From NCBI RefSeq assembly GCF_007994225.1, contig NZ_VLLL01000006.1, positions 558,001 through 622,000 on the forward strand: a stretch of DNA of 64,000 nt, written 5' to 3'. The notes below the pieces were generated by a model. It saw only the letters and a program-made list of their open reading frames with translations. It was not told where the DNA came from and ran no database searches. This document shows positions 33,537 through 42,450 of this stretch, in pieces (position 1 is the first letter of the stretch; each line of letters opens with the position of its first letter). The DNA comes from Stackebrandtia albiflava (GTDB lineage Bacteria; Actinomycetota; Actinomycetes; Mycobacteriales; Micromonosporaceae). The translations under genes were made by a program, and so were the position numbers.

Positions 33537-35032
33537 GTGTTCGCCTCTTCCTTCGCAGTCTTGCCGCGGCCGTCGGCCCGCCGGTCGAGCCCTTCCAGGA
33601 GGTGCTTTCCGATCACGTCGCCCTCGGGCAGCGGAATCGGGTAGTCGCCGTCGAAACAGGCCCGGCACAGCCGGGTCTTGGGCTGTTCGGTGGCCGAGAT
33701 GAGACCGTCGAGCGAGACGAAGCCGAGCGAGTCCGCGCCGATCGACCGGCGGATCCCCTCGATGTCGAGGTTGTCGGCGATGAGTTCGGCCTTGGTGGCG
33801 AAGTCGATGCCGTAGAAGCAGGGCCACTTCACCGGCGGCGAGGAGATCCGCACGTGGACCTCGAGCGCACCCGCCTCCCGCAGCATGCGGATCTGGGCGC
33901 GTTGCGTGTTGCCTCGGACGATCGAGTCGTCCACCACCACGACGCGCTTGCCCTTGACCTGCTCCCGCAACGGGTTCAGCTTCAACTGGATACCCAACTG
34001 CCGCAGCGTCTGCGACGGCTGGATGAAGGTCCGGCCCACGTAGGAGTTCTTCGTGAAGCCCAGGCCGTACGGCACCTTGGACTCCTCGGCGTAACCGATC
34101 GCCGCCGGAATCCCGGACTCGGGGACCGGGATGACGATGTCTGCCTCGGCGGGGAACTCCCGGGCGAGCCGCCGGCCGATCTCGACGCGCGCGGAGTACA
34201 GGTTGCGCCCGGAGATCACCGAGTCGGGGCGGGCGAGGTAGACGTACTCGAACAGGCAGCCCTTGGGTTCCGGTGCCGCGAAACGGGCACTGCGCAGGCC
34301 GTGCTCGTCGATGGCGATCAGCTCACCGGGCTCGACCTCGCGGACCGTCGAGGCGCCGACGGTGTCGAGCGCGGCGGTCTCACTCGCGATGACCCAGCCG
34401 CGTTCCAGCCGTCCCAGCACCAGCGGCCGCACCCCCTGCGGGTCGCGGGCCGCGTAGAGGGTGTCCTCGTCCATGAAGACGAAACTGAACGCGCCCCGCA
34501 GCTTCGGGAACACCTTCAACGCCGCCGACTCGACCGACTCGTCGGGGTACGCCGACAGGAGCCCGGTGACGAGCGCGGTGTCGGAGGTGGTGCCCTCCGC
34601 GTCGATCCCGAGCCGCTGGCACTCGGCCGCCAGTTCCGCGGTGTTGGTGAGGTTGCCGTTGTGGCCGAGCGCGATCGTCGTGCCGGTCGTGGTCGACCGG
34701 AGCGTCGGCTGGGCGTTCTCCCAGGTGGGGGAACCGGTGGTGGAGTACCTGGCGTGCCCGATCGCCACATGGCCGGTGAGCGGGGCGAGAGTGGGTTCGT
34801 CGAAGACCTGCGCCACCAGGCCGAGATCCTTGTAGACGGTCACCGAGGCGCCGTCCGAGACGGCGATACCCGCCGCCTCCTGGCCGCGATGCTGGAGGGC
34901 GTAGAGCCCGAAATAGGTCAGTTTGGCGACTTCATCCCCGGGTGCCCACACGCCGAACACGCCACAGGCGTCCTGTGGTCCGGCGTCGTGGGGATCCAGT
35001 TCGTGGGTGAGCCGCCCGTCACCTCGGGCCAC
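33533..35032 (-). CDS. purF: Amidophosphoribosyltransferase
   Basis: This 499-residue enzyme catalyses the first committed step of purine synthesis, making phosphoribosylamine from PRPP and glutamine. The N-terminal propeptide MARGDGRLTHELDPHDAGPQDA would be cleaved to expose Cys23 (CGVFGVW), the Ntn-type nucleophile. The PRPP loop is VVVVDDSIVRGNT. Cys residues in KGCLFEY, WPCFYGI and RLCRACFDGD fit a 4Fe-4S cluster of the Bacillus-type enzyme. The GTG at 35030-35032 has GAGGAG six bases upstream. Confidence 0.97.
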   Translation of the reverse strand: MARGDGRLTHELDPHDAGPQDACGVFGVWAPGDEVAKLTYFGLYALQHRGQEAAGIAVSDGASVTVYKDLGLVAQVFDEPTLAPLTGHVAIGHARYSTTGSPTWENAQPTLRSTTTGTTIALGHNGNLTNTAELAAECQRLGIDAEGTTSDTALVTGLLSAYPDESVESAALKVFPKLRGAFSFVFMDEDTLYAARDPQGVRPLVLGRLERGWVIASETAALDTVGASTVREVEPGELIAIDEHGLRSARFAAPEPKGCLFEYVYLARPDSVISGRNLYSARVEIGRRLAREFPAEADIVIPVPESGIPAAIGYAEESKVPYGLGFTKNSYVGRTFIQPSQTLRQLGIQLKLNPLREQVKGKRVVVVDDSIVRGNTQRAQIRMLREAGALEVHVRISSPPVKWPCFYGIDFATKAELIADNLDIEGIRRSIGADSLGFVSLDGLISATEQPKTRLCRACFDGDYPIPLPEGDVIGKHLLEGLDRRADGRGKTAKEEANT

Positions 35033-35164
35033 TGGTGCTCCTCGTCAGCGGTTTTGCCGTGTCGCGGGCGTTCCGCTCACGGCGGTGGCTTGTGGTCGAG
35101 GTCGCCGCCGTCGGCCGGCGAAACGACAGAGGCCGCATCGGAACGAACCGTGCCACCTCGGTCC

Positions 35165-35180
35165 CGAGTCTAGCGACTCG
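35165..35180 (-). promoter_or_regulatory. Palindrome overlapping probable purF promoter
   Basis: CGAGTC-TAGC-GACTCG is a perfect 6-bp-arm palindrome. Read on the minus strand it contains TAGACT, a good -10 box for purF, leaving a leader of about 120 nt. The purine operon may be controlled here, but no known purine-repressor motif is recognised. The gap 35033-35210 is free of genes once the frameshift in the next gene is taken into account. Confidence 0.45.
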
Positions 35181-35210
35181 TTCCCGCCGCTGCTCACGCC
35201 CGTGGGCGCG

Positions 35211-37036
35211 TCACCAGGACTGCGGGCGGTCGTCGTAACCCTCGTCACCGTACCGGCGTTGCCGGGGCTGGCGGTCGTCCCCGCCGCGTCCCCACTCGTC
35301 CTGACGCCGGTCACCCCAGTCGCCTTGCGGCCCTTGGTCTTGCGGACGGTCGTTCCGGGCGCCGAAGCGACTCCAGTCGTCGTCCTGGCCGCCCTGGCCC
35401 TGCGCCTGGCCGCCGTACGAGGCCGGCTCGTCGTACCCGCGGCCCCAACCGCCGTCATGACGCTGATCACCCTGCGGCGCACCCCAGCCGCCCTGCTGTG
35501 CGGGGGGCGAGGGGTCACGGCGGTCGCCCCAGGAACCGCCGGGCGCGCCGACGTCGGGTAGCCGCCCTGACCGGCACCGGAGGTGGGATAGCCCGCACCG
35601 GGTCCCGAGGTGGGATAGCCGGCGCCGGGTCCGGACGTCGGGTGGCCGCTCTGCCCCGCGCCGGAGGTGGGGTACATCCGGGTGGCGTCCGCGCCCTGAC
35701 CGGCACCGGAGGTGGGATAGCCCGCACCGGGTCCGGAGGTGGGGTAACCCACGCCGGGGCCCGAGGTCGGGTAGCCGGCGCCGGGTCCGGAGGTCGGGTG
35801 GCCGCTCTGGCCCGCACCCGAGGTGGGGTACATCCGGGTGGCGTCCGCGCCGCCCGGATCCATCTGCCGGGTGGCCCGGTCGTCGTAGGACGGGCCGAAT
35901 CCGGAGCCGGGTTCCTGCCCGTAACGGGCGAGGTCGTCGTCGTTCACCAACGGGCCGCTGTGGATCATCGTCGGTGCGTCCATCCCGGGTCGCCGGGGTG
36001 CCGCGTCGTACACGCCGAGCCGGCCGGTCTGGGTCGCGGTCGGCCGGTGAACGGACGGGACGTCGGGCAGCGGGGGCAGGTCGTCGTCATCGTCGTCGCG
36101 CTTGCCCTTGCGGACCAGCATCACGATCGCGACGATGCCGCCGATCACGAGCAGTGCGCCGAGGATGATCAGGACCCACATGAGCGTCCCGAATCCGCCG
36201 TCCTCCTCGGCGGCCACCTCCTCGGGGGTCGGCGACGGTGACTCCTCCGCCGGGGACTCCTCGTCGGAGGCCGCCGTGGTCAACCGGGCGTCGGCGTTGA
36301 GCGCCAGGCCCGCGACGGCGGTCTTGGTCTCCTCCCTGGTCTCGAAACCCTCCTTGGTGTAGGTGAGTTTCACCTCGCCCGCCGCGATCTGCTGGTTGAT
36401 CGTGAACATGCCGCCGGAGTCGGTGGTGGCCTCGAATGACGCGCCCTTGGAGTCGACGGCGGTGACCTTGACACCCTCGACCGGGTCGCCGGACTCGATG
36501 TCGACGACCTTGCCGCTGATGCTGGGCGCGGTCTGCGCGGCCCCGATGATCGTGACGGTGCCGCTGCCGTTGCCGCTGTTCGGCGGGGAGATCGAGACGG
36601 AGAGGGTGCCGTTGGCGGTCTGGTCGGGGGCGAGCGTGCTGTTGGAACGCGCCACGACGTCGACGGTGAAGGAGATGGCCGCGCGCGGCTGGAGCGCGCC
36701 GCAGCTGACGGAGTTGCCCTGGACCGACTGGCAGCTTCCCTGGTTGACGGTGAAGTCGGCGTGCTGCTCGACACCGGTGAGACCGACCTGCGCCTGGACG
36801 TTGTCCGAGGGCTTGTCGTTACTGGTGTTGGTGAGCGTGATGGTCACCGAGGTGCCGCTCTGCCCCACCTTGGCCTGCGCCGGGTTGGGGCTGATCGTCA
36901 CCTGGATCCCGACCGGGTCCGCGTGAGCCGGAACGGCGGTCACCGGTGCCACGGCGGCCACCAGGCCGGCCAGCGTCACCGCCGCCACCCGAAGCCATCG
37001 GCGCGGCCGGGCGCGGTGCTGAGTCGTCGTATTCAC
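35211..37036 (-). pseudogene. Exported membrane protein with Gly/Pro/Tyr repeat tail, one-base frameshift near 35548
   Basis: A signal peptide (to VPAHA) is followed by CARDB/DUF11-like beta domains (ISPNPAQAKVGQSGTSVTITLTNTS), then a carboxypeptidase-regulatory-like domain (ISGKVVDIESGDPVEGVKVTAVDSKG). Next come one membrane helix (TLMWVLIILGALLVIGGIVAIVMLV), an Asp-rich stretch and a cytoplasmic tail of repeated GYPTSGPGA units. At about 35548 one G is missing. The continuing frame turns into low-complexity Arg/Thr sequence to 35045. The next frame instead reads GAPGGSWGDRRDPS, GGWGAPQGDQRHDGGWGRGY, SYGGQAQGQGGQDDDWSRF and ends DRPQSW at a TGA (35211-35213). That is clearly the original tail. 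The start GTG 37034-37036 has GGAG upstream. It is either a real mutation or an assembly error. Confidence 0.8.
35580..35860 (-). repeat. In-gene tandem repeats encoding GYPTSG-type units
   Basis: About ten copies of an 18- to 24-bp unit encode PTSG-containing repeats. A larger block encoding ADATRMYPTSGAGQSGHPTS occurs twice (around 35640-35700 and 35790-35860), indicating a tandem duplication. Such blocks can expand or contract by slippage. The frameshift lies just beyond them, toward the gene's 3' end. Confidence 0.8.
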
Positions 37037-37210
37037 TGCTCACTGCTCCTCGGCACGTGGTCGCGGGGAGCGGGCCACGTCGTCGTCCATCGCAACGGCC
37101 ACTATGCCCTGCCGCCGCTCGCGGCCGCCAGCGCAGGCCACGTCTTCAGGTGATTGTACGAAAATCGTTATCCGTCAGGCGGTCGGTGATACCGGCTATC
37201 GTCTGGCCTC

Positions 37211-37576
37211 GTGGCTCGTGATGTGAATTCGGACGCGGTCCGCCGGGCGGTGGCGGAGTTGGACTCCGCGGACGGCCCCGGGAAAGAGGTATTGCGCGAC
37301 GCGGTGCGGGCGCTGCTGTCCGAGTTGGCGGCCAAGGCGCCCGGCCGGACCGTGGAGGTCCGGGTGCCGCCGTACGGTGCGGTGCAGTGTGTTCCGGGTC
37401 CCCGCCATACGCGGGGGACCCCGCCCAACGTGGTCGAGACCGACCCTGTGACGTTTCTCGCGTTGGCGGCGGGCCGGGTCGGGTTCGCAGACGCCGTCGC
37501 CGACGGCCGGATCTCGGCGAGCGGTACCCGCGCGGACCTGTCGGAACTCCTCCCACTGGCGTCGGCGGTGGCCTGA
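37211..37576 (+). CDS. Sterol carrier family protein (actinobacterial)
   Basis: The 121-residue product matches a conserved actinobacterial family usually annotated as sterol carrier family protein: [79 protein letters not shown]. It has the SCP2-like alpha/beta pattern and is commonly found near purine genes. The ligand is unknown. The GTG 37211 is probably leaderless, with TATCGT about ten bases upstream. Confidence 0.8.
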   Translation: MARDVNSDAVRRAVAELDSADGPGKEVLRDAVRALLSELAAKAPGRTVEVRVPPYGAVQCVPGPRHTRGTPPNVVETDPVTFLALAAGRVGFADAVADGRISASGTRADLSELLPLASAVA

Positions 37577-37601
37577 GCACCGGTTCGGGGCGGCGGTGTG
37601 T

Positions 37602-37702
37602 AAGGTGGGGATGCCTCTCACGCGGCGTTACCCCGTGAACCTCCCCAGGGCCGGAAGGCAGCAAGGATAAGCGGGCTCTTGCGGGTGCGTGGGAGGCCCT
37701 TT
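37602..37702 (+). ncRNA. ffs: Signal recognition particle RNA (4.5S, small bacterial type)
   Basis: The core CCCCAGGGCCGGAAGGCAGC (from 37643) is the SRP domain IV, with its GGAA tetraloop and asymmetric internal loop that bind Ffh. Flanking arms GCCTCTCACGC (37613-37623) and GCGTGGGAGGC (37687-37697) pair with one G-U, closing the hairpin. CCCTTTT follows as a terminator-like end. It sits upstream of dnaX, separated by purD, close to the usual actinobacterial arrangement. Exact ends are estimated. Confidence 0.93.
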
Positions 37703-37794
37703 TCATGTCCGGGGCCGGATCCCGGGGCGTTTCACCAGTTCACCCGCACGCCGGTGTCCTCCGGCGCGGTGCCGCCCCATAGACTCTGCAGACC

Positions 37795-39027
37795 GTGCGA
37801 GTCCTTCTCATCGGCACGGGCGGGCGGGAACACGCCCTGGCCGCGTCCCTGGCTTCCGATCCCGCCGTCGACACCCTCATCTGCGCGCCCGGTAATCCGG
37901 GCATGGCCGCGTCGGGGGAGATCCGTCCCGTAGACGCGACCGATCCGGCGGCGGTCGCCGCCCTGGCGGTGGAGACCCGCGCGGACCTGGTGGTGGTGGG
38001 ACCGGAGGCCCCGTTGGTCGCCGGTGTCGCCGACGCGGTCCGCGCCAAGGGGATCGCCTGCTTCGGCCCGGACGCGGGTGCCGCCCGGATCGAGGGTTCC
38101 AAGGCGTTCGCCAAGGAGGTCATGTCCGCCGCGGGCGTGCCCACGGCCGACGCCCGGCTGTGCCGGACGCCCGAGGAGGCGGCCGCCGCGCTCGACGAGT
38201 TCGGCGCGCCGTACGTCGTCAAGGACGACGGGCTGGCCGCGGGTAAGGGCGTGCTCGTCACGGAGGACCGGCAGGCGGCGCTCGACCACGCCGCCGCGTG
38301 CGGGACCGTGATCGTGGAGGAGTACCTGGCGGGTCCCGAGGTGTCGCTGTTCGTGGTGACCGACGGGCGTACGGCGGTGCCGCTGCTTCCGGCGCAGGAC
38401 TTCAAACGGCTCGGTGACGGCGACGCCGGCCCCAACACCGGTGGCATGGGCGCGTACACGCCGCTGCCGTGGGCCGACCCGGGTCTGGTCGAGGAGATCA
38501 TGACGAAGGTCGCGCACCCGACGCTGGCGGAGCTGGCGCGCCGGGGCGACGGCTTCGTCGGGGCGTTGTACTGCGGTCTGGCGTTGACGCCGCGTGGCCT
38601 GCGCGTCATCGAGTTCAACTGCCGGTTCGGGGATCCGGAGATCCAGGCGGTACTGGCGTTGTTGCGGACCCCGCTGGCGGGGCTGCTGGACGCCGCCGCG
38701 CGCGGGCGGCTCGCCGAGCATCCGCCGCTGGAGTGGCGGGATGGCGCGGCGGTCACCGTCGTCATGGCCTCGGCGGGTTACCCGGAGGCGCCGCGCACCG
38801 GTGAGCCCGTCCACGGCGGGGACCTGCCGGGGGTGTTCCACGCGGGCACGGCCCTGGACGCGGACGGGGTCCTGGTGACGGCGGGCGGCCGGGTGCTGGC
38901 CTGTACCGCCACCGGCACGGACCTCGCCGACGCCCGGCGGGCCGCGTACGACCTGTGCGGCCGGGCGGGTTTCCCGGGCGCGGCGTTCCGTACCGACATC
39001 GCCGAGGCCGCCGCGCAGGGCGGGTGA
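37795..39027 (+). CDS. purD: Phosphoribosylamine-glycine ligase
   Basis: The 410-residue ATP-grasp enzyme joins glycine to phosphoribosylamine in purine synthesis. It begins VRVLLIGTGGREHALA, the family signature. VVVGPEAPLVAGV, the ATP-grasp KDDGLAAGKGVLV, GPNTGGMGAYTPLP and IEFNCRFGDPEIQA follow. Length is typical. The GTG 37795 has TAGACT eight bases upstream, so the mRNA is probably leaderless. purL, purS and purQ are not in the window. Confidence 0.96.
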   Translation: MRVLLIGTGGREHALAASLASDPAVDTLICAPGNPGMAASGEIRPVDATDPAAVAALAVETRADLVVVGPEAPLVAGVADAVRAKGIACFGPDAGAARIEGSKAFAKEVMSAAGVPTADARLCRTPEEAAAALDEFGAPYVVKDDGLAAGKGVLVTEDRQAALDHAAACGTVIVEEYLAGPEVSLFVVTDGRTAVPLLPAQDFKRLGDGDAGPNTGGMGAYTPLPWADPGLVEEIMTKVAHPTLAELARRGDGFVGALYCGLALTPRGLRVIEFNCRFGDPEIQAVLALLRTPLAGLLDAAARGRLAEHPPLEWRDGAAVTVVMASAGYPEAPRTGEPVHGGDLPGVFHAGTALDADGVLVTAGGRVLACTATGTDLADARRAAYDLCGRAGFPGAAFRTDIAEAAAQGG

Positions 39028-39229
39028 GTCGCGACACCCGTCGCGTCGGAAACGCCGGCCGGGGACGGCGGCAGGCGGCGCGGCGTCATACGGTCGCCCT
39101 ATCCTGGTTAGCGACCGGGGCGACGGTGGACGACGGCCGGTGATCACACCGTCCGTGGCCCGCGCGGCCGGGCGTATCGACGGCCGTCGGCCTGACGACC
39201 GGGTTTCAGGAGCCGAGGAGGTAGGCGCG

Positions 39230-41173
39230 GTGGCGTTGGCGCTGTATCGCAAGTATCGGCCGCAGAGTTTCGCCGAGGTGATCGGCCAGGACCACGTCAC
39301 CGGGCCGTTGATCGCCGCCATCGACAACGGCAGGCTCAACCACGCGTACCTGTTCTCGGGCCCCCGGGGTTGCGGGAAGACGTCCAGTGCCCGGATCCTC
39401 GCCCGGTCGCTGAACTGCAAGCAGGGGCCGACGTCGACCCCGTGCGGCGAGTGCGACTCGTGTGTGGCGCTGGCGATCGGCGGGCCCGGTTCCATCGACG
39501 TCATCGAGATCGACGCGGCGAGCCACGGTGGTGTGGACGACGCCCGGGATCTGCGGGAGCGGGCGGTGTTCGCGCCGGTGAACTCCCGTTTCAAGGTGTA
39601 CGTGATCGACGAGGCGCACATGGTGTCGTCGGCGGGGTTCAACGCCCTGCTGAAGCTGGTGGAGGAACCGCCGGACTACGTCATGTTCATCTTCGCGACC
39701 ACCGAGCCGGAGAAGGTGCTGCCGACGATCCGGTCCCGGACGCACCACTACCCGTTCCGGTTGATGCCGCCGGTGGCCATGCGGGGGCTGTGCGAGCAGT
39801 TGTGCGAGGCGGAGGGCGTCACCGTCGCACCGGAGGTGTACCCGCTGGTGATCCGGGCGGGTGCCGGGTCGGCGCGGGACACCCTGTCGGTGCTGGACCA
39901 GTTGATCGCCGGTGCCGGGCCGGAGGGCGTGACGTACCGGCACGCGGTGTCGCTGCTGGGCGTCACCGACGGCGGGCTGCTGGACGAGATGTGTGACGCG
40001 CTCGCCGATCTCGACGGCGCCGCCGCCATCGCGACGGTGGACAGGGTGTTGGGCGCCGGGCACGATCCGCGCCGGTTCGCCACCGACCTGTTGGAGCGGT
40101 TGCGGGACCTGATCGTCCTGAACCAGGTCCCCGACGCCAAGGCCCAGGGCCTCATCGACGTCCCGTCGGAGGTGTTGGAGCGGATGACGGGGCAGGCGCT
40201 GCGGATGGGGACGGCGACCCTGACCCGGATGGCCGAGATCGTGCACGACACCCTGGCGGCGATGCGCGGCACGACGGCGCCCCGGCTGCTGCTGGAACTC
40301 GCCTGCGCCCGCGCGATACTGCCCACTGTGGATGATTCGAGCGCGGGTCTGCTGCAGCGGTTGGAACAGTTGGAGCGCGGCGTCGCGGCCATGCCGCCGC
40401 CGGTCGCCCCCGCCGCCTCACCGCAGCCCGCGCCCGCCGTGCAGGCGCCCCCGGCCGCTCCGGAGCCGGCCCCGCCGACCTCCGCACCGGTGTCCGCCGC
40501 GCCACCGGCACCCGCGACGCCGCAGGCGTCACCACCGCCGACCGCGCCGCCGACACCTCCCGCCGCACCACCGCGACCGGAGCCCGCTCCGGCCGCGGCC
40601 CCCGAGCCACCACCCGCCGCACCGCCGGCGGGGGACGGCGACCGGTTCGGACTGGTCCGTTCCCGGTGGGAGCAGGTCAAGCAGGCGGTGCGGGCGCAGA
40701 AGAAGACCGTGGCCGCGTACCTCATGGAGGCCACCGTCACCGGTGTGGAGGGCGACACGCTGGTGTTGACGTTCCGCCACCAGTTCCACGCCAACGCGCT
40801 CCAGGGCGACGCCGCGTTGCGGATCTTCACCGGTGCGCTGGCGGAGGTCCTGGGCGGCAAGTGGCGGGTCAGGTGCGAGGTGGGCGAGGCGAGGCCCGCC
40901 GCCCGGCCGCCGGCCGCCGCCCCCGCGCCCCCGGCACCGGTTCCCCAGCCGGTGGCGGCCCCGCCCGTCGCACCGGCGCCACCGCCACGTCCGGCGGCGG
41001 CGCCACCGCCCGCCGACGACCCGCCGTGGCCGGACGAGGAACCCTTCGACGAGGAGGAGCCGCCGATGGCGGCGGCACCGCCTCCGCCTCCGCCGGCCGC
41101 CGCGCGCAAGTCGGTCAGCATGGACCAGGCGGTGGAGTTGTTCGCCAACAAGGTCGGCGCGAAACGGTTGTGA
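39230..41173 (+). CDS. dnaX: DNA polymerase III subunits gamma and tau
   Basis: The 647-residue clamp-loader ATPase has Walker A GPRGCGKTSS (44-53), a zinc module with Cys 63, 72, 75 and 78, Walker B VYVIDEAHMV and the sensor-1 region FATTEPEKV. From about 395 to 495 there is a Pro/Ala linker. A domain-V-like region (VRSRWEQVKQAVRAQKKTVAAYLMEATV) follows, then a second Pro/Ala linker and a conserved C-terminus ending NKVGAKRL. The GTG 39230 has AGGAGG upstream. The frame back to 39140 is not conserved. No ribosomal frameshift heptamer was noticed for a separate gamma form. Confidence 0.96.
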   Translation: MALALYRKYRPQSFAEVIGQDHVTGPLIAAIDNGRLNHAYLFSGPRGCGKTSSARILARSLNCKQGPTSTPCGECDSCVALAIGGPGSIDVIEIDAASHGGVDDARDLRERAVFAPVNSRFKVYVIDEAHMVSSAGFNALLKLVEEPPDYVMFIFATTEPEKVLPTIRSRTHHYPFRLMPPVAMRGLCEQLCEAEGVTVAPEVYPLVIRAGAGSARDTLSVLDQLIAGAGPEGVTYRHAVSLLGVTDGGLLDEMCDALADLDGAAAIATVDRVLGAGHDPRRFATDLLERLRDLIVLNQVPDAKAQGLIDVPSEVLERMTGQALRMGTATLTRMAEIVHDTLAAMRGTTAPRLLLELACARAILPTVDDSSAGLLQRLEQLERGVAAMPPPVAPAASPQPAPAVQAPPAAPEPAPPTSAPVSAAPPAPATPQASPPPTAPPTPPAAPPRPEPAPAAAPEPPPAAPPAGDGDRFGLVRSRWEQVKQAVRAQKKTVAAYLMEATVTGVEGDTLVLTFRHQFHANALQGDAALRIFTGALAEVLGGKWRVRCEVGEARPAARPPAAAPAPPAPVPQPVAAPPVAPAPPPRPAAAPPPADDPPWPDEEPFDEEEPPMAAAPPPPPPAAARKSVSMDQAVELFANKVGAKRL

Positions 41174-41285
41174 CGGCCGGCCGGTCGCGGTGATTCCCGG
41201 CGGCACCGCACCGACCTCGCGGTATCCCGGCACACGACCTAGGGTTGATCTGATTCGTAGTAGTCGTTGAAGCGAGGAGATCCGT

Positions 41286-41630
41286 ATGTTTCCCGGTGGT
41301 GGCGCCGACATGCAGCAGCTTCTGCAGCAGGCGCAGCAGATGCAGGCCGATTACCTGGCGGCTCAGCAGGAGTTGGCGGTGGCGGAGGTGACCGCGTCGG
41401 CCGGCGGCGGCCTGGTGTCGGCGACCGTCAACGGCGCCGGTGAGCTCAAGGCCGTCAAGATCGACCCGAAGGCGGTCGACCCGGAGGACGTCGAGACGCT
41501 GGAGGACCTGGTGGTCGCGGCGGTGCACGCCGCCAACGAGGACGCCAGGGCGATGGCGGAGGCGAAGCTCGGCCCGATCACCGAGGCGATGACCGGCTTC
41601 AGCGGCGGCCTCGGCCTGCCGGGAATGTGA
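41286..41630 (+). CDS. ybaB: Nucleoid-associated protein YbaB/EbfC
   Basis: The 114-residue dimeric DNA-binding protein starts [30 protein letters not shown]. It continues with the beta-hairpin [35 protein letters not shown] and a C-terminal helix. It lies between dnaX and recR, the classic arrangement. GAGGAG precedes the ATG. It ends six bases before recR. Confidence 0.95.
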   Translation: MFPGGGADMQQLLQQAQQMQADYLAAQQELAVAEVTASAGGGLVSATVNGAGELKAVKIDPKAVDPEDVETLEDLVVAAVHAANEDARAMAEAKLGPITEAMTGFSGGLGLPGM

Positions 41631-41636
41631 GCCGGG

Positions 41637-42233
41637 GTGTACGAGGGCGCACTCGCCGACCTGGTGGACGAGCTGGGTCGGCTTCCGGGGATCGGTCCCA
41701 AGAGCGCACAGCGGATCGCGTTCCACGTGTTGGGCAGTGACAAGGCGGACGTGGACCGGTTGGCCGACGTGTTGCGCACCGTGAAGGAGCAGGTGCGGTT
41801 CTGCACGGTGTGCGGGAACGTCGCGACCGAGGAGCAGTGCCGGATCTGCCGGGATCCGCGGCGGGGCGACGAGTTGATCTGTGTGGTCGAGGAGCCCAAG
41901 GACATCATCGCGGTGGAGCGGACCGGGGAGTTCCGGGGCCGTTACCACGTGCTGGGCGGGGCGATCAATCCGCTCGACGGGGTGGGGCCGGACGACCTGC
42001 GGATCCGTGAGCTGATGATGCGGTTGCAGGCGGGGGCGACCAAGGAGGTCATCATCGCCACCGATCCCAACACCGAGGGTGAGGCGACCGCGACGTATCT
42101 GGCCCTGATGATCGGGCCGATGGGCTTGGCGGTGTCCCGGTTGGCCTCGGGTCTGCCGGTGGGTGGCGACCTGGAGTACGCCGACGAGGTGACCTTGGGG
42201 CGTGCGTTCGAGGGGCGCCGGCTGATTCAATAG
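41637..42233 (+). CDS. recR: Recombination mediator protein RecR
   Basis: The 198-residue protein assists RecF/RecO in loading RecA at gaps. It contains the N-terminal helix-hairpin-helix [20 protein letters not shown], the zinc finger [16 protein letters not shown] (Cys pairs) and a Toprim domain ([19 protein letters not shown]). The C-terminal Walker-B-like [15 protein letters not shown] also fits. The GTG start is six bases after the ybaB stop, indicating an operon. Confidence 0.96.
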   Translation: MYEGALADLVDELGRLPGIGPKSAQRIAFHVLGSDKADVDRLADVLRTVKEQVRFCTVCGNVATEEQCRICRDPRRGDELICVVEEPKDIIAVERTGEFRGRYHVLGGAINPLDGVGPDDLRIRELMMRLQAGATKEVIIATDPNTEGEATATYLALMIGPMGLAVSRLASGLPVGGDLEYADEVTLGRAFEGRRLIQ

Positions 42234-42450
42234 GGGACAAGGGAACCCGCATCCCATAAATCAGTGGATATAAATTCGCGGATTTGCCGGGATATGTCGG
42301 ACTTCTATCCGGCAGTAGGCGGGACGGTAACGGTTGGGCACAATTCGGTATCAACCGCGGGTGGCGACGTTCACAAGCCGTGACGACGGTAATAGGGTCT
42401 GGGTCACAGAGTTCTGTGGAGAACCCACCAAACCCCCTTGAGGTGGACGA
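42234..42450 (+). promoter_or_regulatory. Promoter region of the peptide-transporter operon
   Basis: This 217-bp gap is AT-rich for the genome. GCCGGGATA (42286-42294) and TATCCGGC (42306-42313) form an imperfect hairpin. TAATAGGGT at 42390-42398 is a plausible -10 box. Just downstream CACAGA-GT-TCTGTG (42405-42418) is a perfect palindrome that could be a repressor operator. No gene is seen in the gap. Confidence 0.5.

Noticed and set aside
35045-35210. Arg/Thr-rich C-terminal tail of the surface protein in its nominal frame
   Set aside because: Composition changes abruptly at 35548, whereas the adjacent frame continues the original repeat-type sequence and ends naturally at 35211.
37577-37794. 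tRNA or riboswitch ahead of purD
   Set aside because: The structure and the CCGGAAGGCAGC core identify the SRP RNA instead; no tRNA arms are present.
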